A stretch of DNA of 30,175 bases from QS-5-54-17 sp964489295 (GTDB lineage Bacteria > Patescibacteriota > Saccharimonadia > QS-5-54-17), in NCBI GenBank assembly GCA_964489295.1, contig CAZAXT010000009.1:1-30175 (forward strand), read 5' to 3'. Shown in pieces: positions 14,995 to 23,150 of the stretch (position 1 is its first letter; each line of letters starts with the position of its first letter). A program made the translations under genes and the position numbers. The notes under the pieces are model-generated. The model was not told where the DNA came from. It worked only from the letters and a program-made list of their open reading frames with translations, and made no database searches.

Positions 14995-15511
14995 ATTAAT
15001 AGATTGGTTCTCCGGTACCTCGGCCGGGCACACCACAAAACAGAATTTAGCAGACGCTACTGGCGCTGTCGGTATGGAGGGTACCGCACGGAATCTTAGA
15101 GACGAAACGACCGATATTTTCGGCAACCCCACGAATGCAGCACTAGATTACACCGGGCAAAATCCGACCGCGGCGCTCAACCCACGGTCACAACTGGCCC
15201 AAGGCGATACCACAGGGGTTAACATGATGAACCAAAGTGGCACGTCGCAGACCCAACAGCCCCAGCAGCCACAGCAACCGATGGTAAGCGGCGACGCGAG
15301 CGGTTCGGGCGGAGCCAGCCCCGAAGAAATAGCCCACGACCAGGTCATCGGGGTGGTACATAACGCGCTCAACCGCATACCACAGCAACACACAGATCGA
15401 CTTTTTTGTCTTGTGTCACTTGTATTGAATTGTATTTTTATAATACCAACGAGTGGTTTGGTAAGCATTTCAATCGACATCCTACACCTAAATCTCGAAA
15501 TAGTCATCTAA
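14990..15511 (+). CDS. Hypothetical low-complexity protein with hydrophobic C-terminus
   Basis: 173 residues with strong AAGGAG and a six-base spacer. Residues 1-75 are polar (GLIDWFSGTSAG, NPTNAALDYTGQNPTAALNP). About 80-110 is a Q/P/S/G linker with repeated QQP. SPEEIAHDQVIGVVHNALNRIP looks like a helix. The last 35 residues are suddenly hydrophobic and coded by AT-rich DNA. The end may be a true C-terminal membrane anchor, or the frame may run out of a broken gene into foreign sequence near 15395. No family recognised. Translation appears gated by a hairpin and coupled to the CAP gene 32 bases upstream. Confidence 0.6.
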   Translation: MGLIDWFSGTSAGHTTKQNLADATGAVGMEGTARNLRDETTDIFGNPTNAALDYTGQNPTAALNPRSQLAQGDTTGVNMMNQSGTSQTQQPQQPQQPMVSGDASGSGGASPEEIAHDQVIGVVHNALNRIPQQHTDRLFCLVSLVLNCIFIIPTSGLVSISIDILHLNLEIVI

Positions 15512-15557
15512 GGCCTAGTATTTTTGGTTAGATTTGGTGCTATTTCCGTTTTCATAG

Positions 15558-15577
15558 GTATCATTTGATACGTTTTT
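15558..15577 (+). terminator. Weak intrinsic terminator after the gene at 14990
   Basis: GTATC-ATTT-GATAC followed after one G by five Ts. The stem is short (5-6 pairs), so efficiency is doubtful. Confidence 0.4.
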
Positions 15578-15647
15578 CACATCGCAATGATGAATTATCG
15601 CGCCTTCAGGAAGGTGGTTTTCCATGGCGAATGAAAAGTTTTGTAAC

Positions 15648-15683
15648 CGTAACCTATATTCACGATCGTGAATATAGGTTACG
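15648..15683. repeat. 36-bp perfect palindrome
   Basis: Left arm 15648-15665 starts CGTAACCTATATTC and the right arm 15666-15683 is its exact reverse complement; the centre is CGATCG. A seven-T run lies about 16 bases to the right. It could form a 16-bp RNA stem with a GATC loop, or be a DNA site for a dimeric or resolvase-like protein. Confidence 0.9.
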
Positions 15684-15741
15684 TATTATCCATACCTGCT
15701 TTTTTTATCGTTTTTCTGTTTTAAATACGAATACTCTATAC

Positions 15742-15770
15742 CACATACTGTATACAGTATGTGCTCTTTT
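15742..15770 (+). terminator. 22-bp perfect palindrome, probable terminator next to dnaE end
   Basis: CACATACTGTA / TACAGTATGTG (15742-15763), a 9-bp stem with TATA loop if folded as RNA. It is followed on the plus strand by CTCTTTT. It starts ten bases after the dnaE stop codon and may end transcripts from both directions. Confidence 0.55.
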
Positions 15771-15772
15771 GT

Positions 15773-18700
15773 TCATTGAGCTGAAACGGTATCAACCGAA
15801 CGGACATCTTCGAGTTTGCTGAGTTCCGTCACTAAATCTTCACTCGGCATAACCGTGAAGGGAAGCTTGATGCGCGTGTCGTCCATAGCGATGACAGCTT
15901 CGGACTGGCCATGATGCTGATTCAGCAACTGCTTGATCGACATCAGTGTCTCCTGCCCGCATGCGGAAGGGATGCTGATCTCGAGCACCCGGGCATCGGT
16001 TTCGGTCTTGGGTTTGGTCTCGGTCGCCGTAGCAGCGGCGGTAGCCGCAGCGTTTGCCTGGTCGGTTGGTTCATCCGGCGTATCCGGGTGGTCAGTTTTG
16101 ATAGGTTCTTGTTCGAGGGGCGCTGGTTCGTCAGCCGGCGGATCCGGTTCCGGGAGAGATCGGTCTTCCGAGGTATATTGCTCCGCCGGAGGTGCCTCCT
16201 CAGAAGGACCGGTCGAGGCTTCCGTGTTTTCCGACCGATTTTTGGCCGCATCCGTTGATTCCCCGTCCGCGGGAATCTCCTGGACCGAATCGGCCAGGAT
16301 CTTCAACTCCTGGCCGGCGTTTCCATCCTTGTCCTTGGTATTGATCTTGCCGTTGACCAGTATTACTTTATCCAGCTGCCACAACTCCGGCGACTCCGCG
16401 TAAGTCCGCGGGAATACGATCAGTTCCAACTCGCCGGTCTTGTCTTCGATCTTGGCGAAGGCCATCTTGGCACCGTTCTTGGTCGTAATCTCCCGGATAT
16501 CCGTGATCAACCCGCCGACGGCCACGCTTTTGCCGTCGCCGTTGGACGTGATCCGCTCCAGCGGGGTCGCGTACGTAGCAAGATAGGAGTCGTACGAATC
16601 AAGCGGGTGGTGGGATAGATACACGCCCAACAGCTGCCGCTCCCACTGCAGACTCTCATGCGTGCCGACGGCCTCGGATGGAGTCTCCATATCGAGTTTG
16701 GGCAGCAGGGACTCCTCGACCACGGCATCACCGAAGAGATCGGTCTGTCCGTTCTGGGCTTCTTTCTGGATTTTCTGGGCGAACGCGATGATCTTGTCCA
16801 GATTGTGCAGCAGGGTTGCCCGTTCTTCCAGTTCGTCGAAAGCGCCGGCTTTGATCAGGCTTTCCCAGGTTTTGCGGTTGACGGTACCGATGGAAACCCG
16901 TTTGGCGAAATCCTCCACGGAGGTGAACTGACCGCCGTCTTCCCGGGCCCGGAGAATCTCCTCCACCGCGCCCACGCCGACGTTCTTGATGGCGCTCATG
17001 CCGAACCGGATCGCTTCCCGGTCTCCCGACGCATCAGCCGGCCGCACGGCGAACTCGACATAACTTTCGTTGACATCGGGCGGCAGAACAGGGATATCCA
17101 TATGCCGGCATTCGGCGATTTCGATCGCGATCCGGTCAGTATCCTCGGCGTCGCTCGTCAATAGGGCGGCCATGAAAGCGGCGGTATAGTTGGCTTTGAG
17201 GTAGGCGGTCTGGTACGAAATCAAGGAGTAAGCGGCTGAGTGAGACTTGTTGAAACAGTAATCGGCGAACCCTTCCAGTTTTTCCCAGTAATTTTCGGCG
17301 AACTCCCGGTCAACGCCGGAATGCTCCACCATGCCGTCAATGAACTCCGGTTTCATTTTGGCCATCAAATCGGCTTTTTTCTTGCCGATGGCTTTGCGCA
17401 GGGTGTCGGCCTGGCCGCCGCTGAACCCGCACATTTCCCGGGCGATCTGCATGACCTGCTCCTGATAGACCAGTACGCCGTAGGTCGGTTCCAGCGCGCT
17501 TTTCAGTCCCGGGTGGTCATAAGTGATTTCTTTTTCCCCGTTTTTGGTGGCTACGAAGTCATCCGTGTAACCGGCCGACAGCGGGCCGGGCCGATACAGC
17601 GCCGAGAGAGCAATCAGATCTTCCAGCGTATCCGGGTTCAGTTGCTTCATGTACCGCTGCATGCCCGCGGATTCGAACTGGAACACGCCGGTGGTATCCG
17701 CCCGGCGGAAGAGATCAAAGGTGGCTGCATCGTCCAGCGGGATCTGGGTTATGTCGATCTCGTCTCCGTAGACTTTGCGGATGATGCGGAGGGCGTTCTT
17801 GATAATCGTCAGGTTGGCCAATCCCAGAAAATCCATCTTCAGCAAACCGATCTCCTCGATCGGACCCATGGAATACTGGGTTGACACCGCGCCTTTCTGG
17901 GCGATTTCCAGCGGGGTGTATTTGACGATTTCATCCGGCGCGATCACGACCCCGGCCGCGTGCACGCCGTGGGAACGGATCGTCCCTTCCAGGCGTATAG
18001 CCTGGTCGAACACTTCTTTGGATTGCGGGTTATTTTCGTACTCCTCCTTGAGTTCATCCACCTCCCGTAAACTCTTTTCCAGCGGAATGTGCCGGCCTTG
18101 CTGGGGCGGCGGTATCATCTTGGCCATCCGGTCGGCTTCGGCGAAGGACACCCCCAGCACCCGAGCGGTATCGCGCGTAGCGTTCCGGGCGGCCATGGTA
18201 CCGAACGTCACGATGTTGGCGACTTTGTCCTCGCCGTACTTTTCAATGGTGTAATCGATAACTTCCCCGCGGCGGTCGTCCTGGATGTCGATATCGATAT
18301 CGGGCATGGAAACACGGTCCGGGTTCAGGAACCGCTCGAAGAGCAAGCCGTAGGCAAGCGGATCCAGATCGGTTATGTTGACCGCGTAGGAGACGATCGA
18401 ACCGGCGGCGCTTCCCCGGCCGGGACCGAAGATGATTCCCCGGTCTTTCCCCCAATTAATGAAGTCGGCCACGATCAGGAAGTAGCCGTCGAACCCCATG
18501 TTGTTGATGACACCCAACTCATATTCGAATCGCTCCACGATCTCCTCATCCACTTTGGACTTGGCTTGCTCAATGCCCAGTTGGGTGGACTCCTGGCGGG
18601 ACACATCGCCATATCGCCACGCCAACCCCTGATATCCGCGTTCTTTTAGGTGTTCGTGCTCGGTTTTGCCTTCGGGTACGTCGAATTCGGGGATAAGAAT

Positions 18701-19579
18701 GTTATCCAGCGGAATTTCCACGTCGCACCGATCGGCAATAGCCTTGGTATTGGTCATGATTTCGGGATTGTCCTGCCACCGTTCTGCCATCTCCCGCGGA
18801 TCGGACAGATGCAAATGCATGTTCTTCAGACTCATCCGCTTTTCTTCGCTGACCAGTGATCCGGTTTGGATGCAGAGCAAGACTTCATGGGCGTCCTGGT
18901 CTTCCGGCTGGCAGTAGTGCGCGTCAGCCGTCACCACCACTGAAATATCCAGTTTCTTCCCGAGCTCCAGGATTTTGTCATTCACCTGCGCCTGTACGTC
19001 CCACTCATGGCCGTGATCCTGCAGCTCCAGGTAGTACCGGTCGCCGAATACGCGTTTGTACCACTGGGCGACTTCTTCGGCATCGCCGTCCCGGCCGTCA
19101 CGCAAGGCTTCGCCGAGTTCGCCGCCCACGCATGCCGAGAGTACGATCAAACCTTCGCTGTGCTTTTCCAGTAGCTCACGGTCGACGCGCGGTTTGTAGT
19201 AAAAGCCTTCCAGATGGGCGATGGTAGACAGACGCATCAGGTTCTCGTACCCCTGGTTGTTCATAGCCAGCAACACCAGGTGATACGGGTTGGCATCCTG
19301 TTTGCCGTCCTTGTCTTGGTGGCCGCGGGGAGCGATGTAGGTCTCCATGCCGATGATAGGTTTGATATCGCGGTCTTTGGCGCCTTTGTAGAATTCGACG
19401 GCACCGCTCAAAGACCCGTGATCGGTGATGGCCACGGCTTCCATGCCGAGTTCTTTGACCCGGTCCAGCATCTCCGGAACTTTCTGCAACCCGTCCAGCA
19501 GACTGTAGTGGGTGTGGTTGTGCAGATGAACGAACTGAGTAGGATCGAACGGTTCCGTGTTTGTTTTTTGCGTCGTCAT
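15773..19579 (-). CDS. dnaE: DNA polymerase III alpha subunit
   Basis: Replicative polymerase of the DnaE type. The PHP domain opens the protein (FVHLHNHTHYSLLDG; AITDHGSLSG; IGMETYIA; TADAHY). Its metal-binding His/Asp/Glu residues look intact, so PHP proofreading is possible. The palm carries PDIDIDI with D427, D429 and D431. Fingers and a helix-hairpin-helix segment (TVNRKTWESLIKAGAFD) follow. An OB domain (GGLITDIREITTKNGAKMA) lies near residues 980-1060. Then a disordered acidic/proline-rich linker of about 100 residues (EAPPAEQ, DPPADEPAPLEQEP, AAATAAATATETKP; about 15985-16285) joins a small C-terminal domain. Start 19579 (MTTQK) follows GGGAGG at 13 bases; ATG 19600, seven codons earlier, is possible but has no ribosome site. 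TGA is the stop. Length is 1268 residues. Confidence 0.97.
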   Translation of the reverse strand: MTTQKTNTEPFDPTQFVHLHNHTHYSLLDGLQKVPEMLDRVKELGMEAVAITDHGSLSGAVEFYKGAKDRDIKPIIGMETYIAPRGHQDKDGKQDANPYHLVLLAMNNQGYENLMRLSTIAHLEGFYYKPRVDRELLEKHSEGLIVLSACVGGELGEALRDGRDGDAEEVAQWYKRVFGDRYYLELQDHGHEWDVQAQVNDKILELGKKLDISVVVTADAHYCQPEDQDAHEVLLCIQTGSLVSEEKRMSLKNMHLHLSDPREMAERWQDNPEIMTNTKAIADRCDVEIPLDNILIPEFDVPEGKTEHEHLKERGYQGLAWRYGDVSRQESTQLGIEQAKSKVDEEIVERFEYELGVINNMGFDGYFLIVADFINWGKDRGIIFGPGRGSAAGSIVSYAVNITDLDPLAYGLLFERFLNPDRVSMPDIDIDIQDDRRGEVIDYTIEKYGEDKVANIVTFGTMAARNATRDTARVLGVSFAEADRMAKMIPPPQQGRHIPLEKSLREVDELKEEYENNPQSKEVFDQAIRLEGTIRSHGVHAAGVVIAPDEIVKYTPLEIAQKGAVSTQYSMGPIEEIGLLKMDFLGLANLTIIKNALRIIRKVYGDEIDITQIPLDDAATFDLFRRADTTGVFQFESAGMQRYMKQLNPDTLEDLIALSALYRPGPLSAGYTDDFVATKNGEKEITYDHPGLKSALEPTYGVLVYQEQVMQIAREMCGFSGGQADTLRKAIGKKKADLMAKMKPEFIDGMVEHSGVDREFAENYWEKLEGFADYCFNKSHSAAYSLISYQTAYLKANYTAAFMAALLTSDAEDTDRIAIEIAECRHMDIPVLPPDVNESYVEFAVRPADASGDREAIRFGMSAIKNVGVGAVEEILRAREDGGQFTSVEDFAKRVSIGTVNRKTWESLIKAGAFDELEERATLLHNLDKIIAFAQKIQKEAQNGQTDLFGDAVVEESLLPKLDMETPSEAVGTHESLQWERQLLGVYLSHHPLDSYDSYLATYATPLERITSNGDGKSVAVGGLITDIREITTKNGAKMAFAKIEDKTGELELIVFPRTYAESPELWQLDKVILVNGKINTKDKDGNAGQELKILADSVQEIPADGESTDAAKNRSENTEASTGPSEEAPPAEQYTSEDRSLPEPDPPADEPAPLEQEPIKTDHPDTPDEPTDQANAAATAAATATETKPKTETDARVLEISIPSACGQETLMSIKQLLNQHHGQSEAVIAMDDTRIKLPFTVMPSEDLVTELSKLEDVRSVDTVSAQ

Positions 19580-19625
19580 ACCGGGTGCCACGCCTCCCAT
19601 TATTGTGCACGTCTATACAGTAGTT

Positions 19626-19634
19626 ATTATAGCA
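19626..19634 (-). promoter_or_regulatory. dnaE extended -10 promoter
   Basis: TGC-TATAAT on the minus strand, RNA start predicted near 19619, giving a leader of about 40 nt that includes GGGAGG. Confidence 0.6.
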
Positions 19635-19661
19635 TTTTCCGCGGCGACAATTCACAGAGTC

Positions 19662-19688
19662 CGGTTTCCCGGCCAAGCCGGGGATGAC
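19662..19688. repeat. REP/dRS3-like hairpin, copy 3
   Basis: TTCCCGGC (19666-19673), loop CAA, GCCGGGGA (19677-19684), then TGAC. The minus strand reads GTCATCCCCGGCTTGGCCGG, the layout of widespread REP-type palindromes. It lies upstream of the dnaE promoter, after the small-gene operon. Confidence 0.55.
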
Positions 19689-19731
19689 ACGGGTTGGTTA
19701 ACACTCGTCTACCCCAAAACGGTAAAAACTG

Positions 19732-20037
19732 CTAGCGCGTGTTGGTATTGAGCGCGCCCCGGATCGCTTCGAACCAGTCGCCGACCACCGGCAATCCGCC
19801 GAATACGTTCAACAGCCATAACGCGATGGCGACCAGAATGGTGGCGCCGATCACGCTCCCCAGCCCGACGAAAAGCCCCCGTATGAAATTGATGGTGATA
19901 AATCGTTTCCAGTTGTGCGCGACCTGGATGTTGTCACGCACGATCGCCCGGGTCAGCGCTTTGCCGAGCCGGGCGTATTCGCGTTCTTCTGCTTCTTTTT
20001 GTGACGGTTCCGTTTTGCGTTTTTTGAATAATTTCAC
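19732..20037 (-). CDS. DUF5665-like small membrane protein
   Basis: 101 residues: a charged N-terminus (MKLFKKRKTEPSQKEAEERE), a helix, then two close hydrophobic segments (about 50-65 and 68-80), ending in an amphipathic stretch (VVGDWFEAIRGALN). It resembles the DUF5665 family, whose function is unknown. The start is GTG at 20037 with no ribosome site; the stop of the YtxH-like gene is 22 bases upstream, so it is probably in the same operon. Confidence 0.78.
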   Translation of the reverse strand: MKLFKKRKTEPSQKEAEEREYARLGKALTRAIVRDNIQVAHNWKRFITINFIRGLFVGLGSVIGATILVAIALWLLNVFGGLPVVGDWFEAIRGALNTNTR

Positions 20038-20059
20038 GGCTTCGCGTCGCTAAACTTGC

Positions 20060-20380
20060 CTAGCGGTTGTCGGACGACCCGTCGTCCGGTTCTTCTTCCA
20101 GGGCTTCTTTGCCGGCATGGGTAGCGTTTTTCGCCTTCTTGCTCCACCGCCGGCCTGTTGCTTTGGCTTCTTCGGTCGTTTCGTGGGCTTTTTGCTTGAA
20201 TTCCGAAGCCCGTTCCCGTGCCTCGGAGTCGACTTCCTGGGCTTTCTCCTTGATGTCAGCCCGGGTCTCCTTGCCGCTCTTGGGGGCGAATAATATACCG
20301 GTTACCGCGCCGGCTAGCGCGCCGATGATCGCGCCGATGGCGAAACCGTTCCCTTTTCCGTTGCCATTACGTTCTGCCAT
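20060..20380 (-). CDS. YtxH-like protein
   Basis: 106 residues. An N-terminal glycine-rich TM segment (FAIGAIIGALAGAVTGILFAPKSG, residues 12-35) with the FAPKSGKETRADI signature of YtxH is followed by a long charged coiled helix. Members of the family are linked to stress response and the cell envelope, but their biochemical role is unknown. The AAAGGAGG ribosome site, with a short spacer, is one of the strongest in the window. It is the middle gene of three small envelope-type genes. Confidence 0.88.
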   Translation of the reverse strand: MAERNGNGKGNGFAIGAIIGALAGAVTGILFAPKSGKETRADIKEKAQEVDSEARERASEFKQKAHETTEEAKATGRRWSKKAKNATHAGKEALEEEPDDGSSDNR

Positions 20381-20395
20381 ATCGTACCTCCTTTA

Positions 20396-20653
20396 TTATT
20401 TATCCCGCTTGCGCTTCCGGGATTTCCGCGCGAACCGGATAATCCCCGAAACGATCGCCGAGGGAGCAAAACTTTTTTTAAACACTTCGGCCACATTGGC
20501 ACTGAAATCATCAGCGAACGCGTTGGCTTTGTCCGCCAACTCATCCATCTTCCGGAAAACTCGCAAAAGCGTAACCAGGACGGCGATACCGAGTATCAAA
20601 AATATCGCCAAGAAAACGCTGAGTATGATAACCAGTACTTCGAATGCGGTCAT
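20396..20653 (-). CDS. Small single-TM protein with amphipathic helix (DUF948-like)
   Basis: 85 residues: TM at about 5-30, a helix MDELADKANAFADDFSANVAEVF, and a basic C-terminal tail (RFARKSRKRKRDK). The layout resembles DUF948 proteins, which often neighbour YtxH genes, but the match is by pattern only. It is the first gene of the three-gene unit; its promoter -10 box ends six bases before the ATG, and AAAGG overlaps this gap, so leaderless and SD-led starts cannot be told apart. Confidence 0.75.
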   Translation of the reverse strand: MTAFEVLVIILSVFLAIFLILGIAVLVTLLRVFRKMDELADKANAFADDFSANVAEVFKKSFAPSAIVSGIIRFARKSRKRKRDK

Positions 20654-20659
20654 ACCTTT

Positions 20660-20668
20660 ATGATAACA
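20660..20668 (-). promoter_or_regulatory. Promoter of the three-gene envelope unit
   Basis: TGT-TATCAT extended -10 on the minus strand, with TTGGTG 17 bases upstream as a poor -35. Six bases separate it from ATG 20653. Confidence 0.55.
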
Positions 20669-20694
20669 CTATTTTGTACCATCACCAACCGAAA

Positions 20695-21579
20695 TCATTG
20701 CCCGGAACCGCCCACGATATCTTCCAGGAACGAACGGAATTCTTCCGATAATTCAGGGTCTTTGAGCGCCATTTGGACGACCGCTTCAAGGTAGCGCTGT
20801 TTATTCCCGGTATCATGCCATTTGCCCTCCAACAGGCGGCCGTATACTTCGTTCTGCTGGGCTACCTGGTTAATGGCCGAGGTCAGATAAATCTCGCCGT
20901 CCTGTTCCGGTGACTGCTGGAACAGGGCATCGAGTACCGTCCGATCCAGCACATAGCCGCTAATGGCCGCCAGCTGGGAGGGAGCCTGTTCGTACTCGGG
21001 CTTCTCGATGACTTGGTTGACCGGATAGGTCCGCTCATCTATCTCCTCTCCCGGATCAATGACGCCGTATTTACTGATGGCCGGGCCGTCCACGTGCATC
21101 AATGACATGACCGGTTTCCGGAGTTGTTCATAGGTCTCGATCAACTGTTGCGCCCTGGGGACCTGCGCCTGGAACATATCGTCGGCGAACAATACCAGGA
21201 ACGGCTCGTCTTCCCCGATAAGGTGGGACGCGTTCAAAACGGGCGTGCCGTTGCCGGGCGCACCTTTCTGGCGGACATAGATGAAATTGGCCATTTCGGC
21301 GATGCGATCGAGTTCATCGGCCTTCCCGTCCTTGCCTTTGGCCCGGAGTTCCTGCTCCAGCCCGACTTGGTGGTCGAAATGGTCTTCGATAGCCCGTTTA
21401 TGGGCGCCGGTTACGATAATGACGTCCGTAATCCCCGCTGCCACCGCTTCTTCCACGATGTACTGGATCACCGGCTTGTCGATGATCGGGATCATCTCCT
21501 TGGGCATGGCCTTGGTTTGCGGGAGGAAGCGTGTCCCCAAGCCTGCGGCGGGTATGATAGCTTTGGTGACTTCTGACAT
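20695..21579 (-). CDS. galU: UTP-glucose-1-phosphate uridylyltransferase
   Basis: 294-residue nucleotidyltransferase making UDP-glucose from UTP and glucose-1-phosphate for surface glycans. Nucleotide-binding motif AIIPAAGLGTRFLPQTKAMPKEM (7-29), then PIIDKPVIQYIVEEAV. FLVLFADDMF contains the metal-binding Asp, and VIEKPEYEQAPSQLAAISGYVL and GEIYLTSAINQ complete the family pattern. ATG 21579 (MSEVTKA) fits the family N-terminus; an in-frame start 18 codons earlier gives an atypical extension. There is no clear ribosome site. It lies 66 bases after gatB on the same strand. Confidence 0.96.
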   Translation of the reverse strand: MSEVTKAIIPAAGLGTRFLPQTKAMPKEMIPIIDKPVIQYIVEEAVAAGITDVIIVTGAHKRAIEDHFDHQVGLEQELRAKGKDGKADELDRIAEMANFIYVRQKGAPGNGTPVLNASHLIGEDEPFLVLFADDMFQAQVPRAQQLIETYEQLRKPVMSLMHVDGPAISKYGVIDPGEEIDERTYPVNQVIEKPEYEQAPSQLAAISGYVLDRTVLDALFQQSPEQDGEIYLTSAINQVAQQNEVYGRLLEGKWHDTGNKQRYLEAVVQMALKDPELSEEFRSFLEDIVGGSGQ

Positions 21580-21645
21580 AGGATGTGCTTCGTTTATCGG
21601 GCGACTGTTGCACCCATCATACACCAAGCACAAACGGTTTGTACA

Positions 21646-23124
21646 CTATTGATTGAGTTTTTGCTCGAGCACGTCCTTGACGATCTGCGGATTCGCCTGG
21701 CCTTGGCTGGCTTTCATGACTTCCCCCGTCAAGTAACCGATGGCTTTGGTTTCGCCGTCGCGTACGTCCTGGGCGGCGTGCGGGTTATCCCGGATAACCT
21801 GATCCACGATGCCTTCTATCTCGCCGGTATCCGATGTTTGGATCAATTGCTTTTCCTCGGCAATATCCCGCGGAGCGCGCTCGGAAGTCACCATGTCGGC
21901 CAGAACTTGCTTGGCGGCGGACGAGTTCAGTTCGTCATTGGCTGTCATCTCCGAGAGTTCACGGAGCCGGGATGCGCTCAGGGTGAAGTTGCCCCAATCA
22001 AATTCCTCCTCACGGACATACCGGACTACTTCACTGGTTAACCAATTGGCGATCCGGGTCCGGGATTCGGCGTCGGTTACCTCTTCCAGTACTGCCAGCT
22101 GCAGCATGGCTACGCGTGGCTCGTTGACGAGCGCTTCGATCTTGGTTTTTTCCAAACCGATGGATTGTAGTGTGTCGCGGACGCGGGTTACGAGCGTCGG
22201 AAGTTCGTCTTCCACCCGGTCTCGCATGGTCTGCTCCAGCTCCAGCGGCGGAATATCGGGTTCGGGGAAGTATCGGTAATCCTCGGCTTCTTCCTTTTCC
22301 CGCATCAGATAGGTCTTTTGTTCGTCCCATCCGCGGGTTTCCTGGGTGACGAGCTCGCCGTTTTCCAAAAGCTGGATCTGACGGCCGATTTCGTATTCGG
22401 CCGCGCGCTCGACGTTGCGGAAGGAATTCATGTTCTTGATTTCGGTCCGGGTCCCGAAACGCTCGGATCCAGGCGGCCGGACACTGACGTTCAGATCGAA
22501 CCGCATATTGCCGTGGTACAGATCGACATCGGACACGCCGGCATACAGCATCCGGTAATACAGTTCCCGGGCGTAAGCTTTGGCTTGGGCGGGAGTATGC
22601 ATGTCGGGCTCGGATACGATCTCGAGCAACGGCGTACCCGCCCGGTTCAGGTCCACCAGGGAATAATCGGCCGATTCGGGGTGCATCAGTTTGCCGGCAT
22701 CCTCTTCCATGTGCGCTCGCACGATCCGGACCGTAAACGCTGTATCCTCCAGTGGCACTTCGACCTCGCCAGACCCGATGATCGGCTGGTCATACTGGGT
22801 GATCTGGTACCCTTTGGGTAAATCCGGATAGAAATAATTTTTCCGGTCGAATTTGGTATATCCGGATATTTCGGCGTTCAAGGCGATTCCCGCTTGCATA
22901 GCCAGTTCCACTGCCCGCTTATTCAGGACGGGCAAGGTGCCGGGGTATCCCAGGCATACCGGGCATACGGTCGTGTTGGGCTCTTCCCGGCGGGAGTCGT
23001 TGCTGCAGGAACAGAACAGCTTGGACGCGGTCTTGAGCTGGATATGGCACTCGATACCGATGTCAGCGGCGTAGTCGGAATGGGGAATGTGGAATGTGGA
23101 ATCTTGGTCCGATTTAGACACCAT
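21646..23124 (-). CDS. gatB: Aspartyl/glutamyl-tRNA amidotransferase subunit B
   Basis: GatB is the kinase-like subunit of GatCAB, which converts Glu-tRNAGln or Asp-tRNAAsn to the amide form. IGIECHIQLKTASKLFC, the paired-cysteine zinc site (FCSCSN ... CPVCLGYPG), DLPKGYQITQYDQPI, HMEEDAGK, LVDLNRAGTPLLEIVSEPD and the C-terminal YqeY-like tail (FLTGEVMKASQGQANP variant) are all present. The start is uncertain: GGAGG lies three bases before ATG 23124 and six before an adjacent GTG 23121, while ATG 23151 has no ribosome site. Residues 8-18 (DSTFHIPHSDY) are encoded by a 7-nt tandem repeat and are not conserved in the family. Confidence 0.96.
   Translation of the reverse strand: MVSKSDQDSTFHIPHSDYAADIGIECHIQLKTASKLFCSCSNDSRREEPNTTVCPVCLGYPGTLPVLNKRAVELAMQAGIALNAEISGYTKFDRKNYFYPDLPKGYQITQYDQPIIGSGEVEVPLEDTAFTVRIVRAHMEEDAGKLMHPESADYSLVDLNRAGTPLLEIVSEPDMHTPAQAKAYARELYYRMLYAGVSDVDLYHGNMRFDLNVSVRPPGSERFGTRTEIKNMNSFRNVERAAEYEIGRQIQLLENGELVTQETRGWDEQKTYLMREKEEAEDYRYFPEPDIPPLELEQTMRDRVEDELPTLVTRVRDTLQSIGLEKTKIEALVNEPRVAMLQLAVLEEVTDAESRTRIANWLTSEVVRYVREEEFDWGNFTLSASRLRELSEMTANDELNSSAAKQVLADMVTSERAPRDIAEEKQLIQTSDTGEIEGIVDQVIRDNPHAAQDVRDGETKAIGYLTGEVMKASQGQANPQIVKDVLEQKLNQ
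23075..23102. repeat. Heptanucleotide repeat inside the gatB N-terminus
   Basis: Four units ending in GGAAT on the plus strand: TCGGAAT, GGGGAAT, GTGGAAT, GTGGAAT. It is translated as part of the non-conserved GatB leader because no start codon lies between it and the conserved domain. Confidence 0.7.
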
Positions 23125-23150
23125 GCACCTCCGGATACTTTCTTGACCCA

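Larger units (their letters stand above)
15512..15772. other. AT-rich intergenic stretch with three symmetric elements
   Basis: 261 bases between the convergent gene at 14990 and dnaE. It holds a weak terminator (15558-15577), a 36-bp perfect palindrome and a 22-bp perfect palindrome. A 15-codon reading frame (15624-15671, ATG after GGAAGGTGG) ends inside the larger palindrome; I do not call it a gene. Composition differs visibly from the GC-richer genes on both sides. Confidence 0.6.

Noticed and set aside
15624..15671. 15-codon frame with GGAAGGTGG upstream
   Set aside because: Too short, unsupported by any family, and ends inside the 36-bp palindrome.
15742..15763. LexA/SOS box in the CTGT..ACAG palindrome
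   Set aside because: Spacing is two bases instead of eight, and it lies after genes, not before one.
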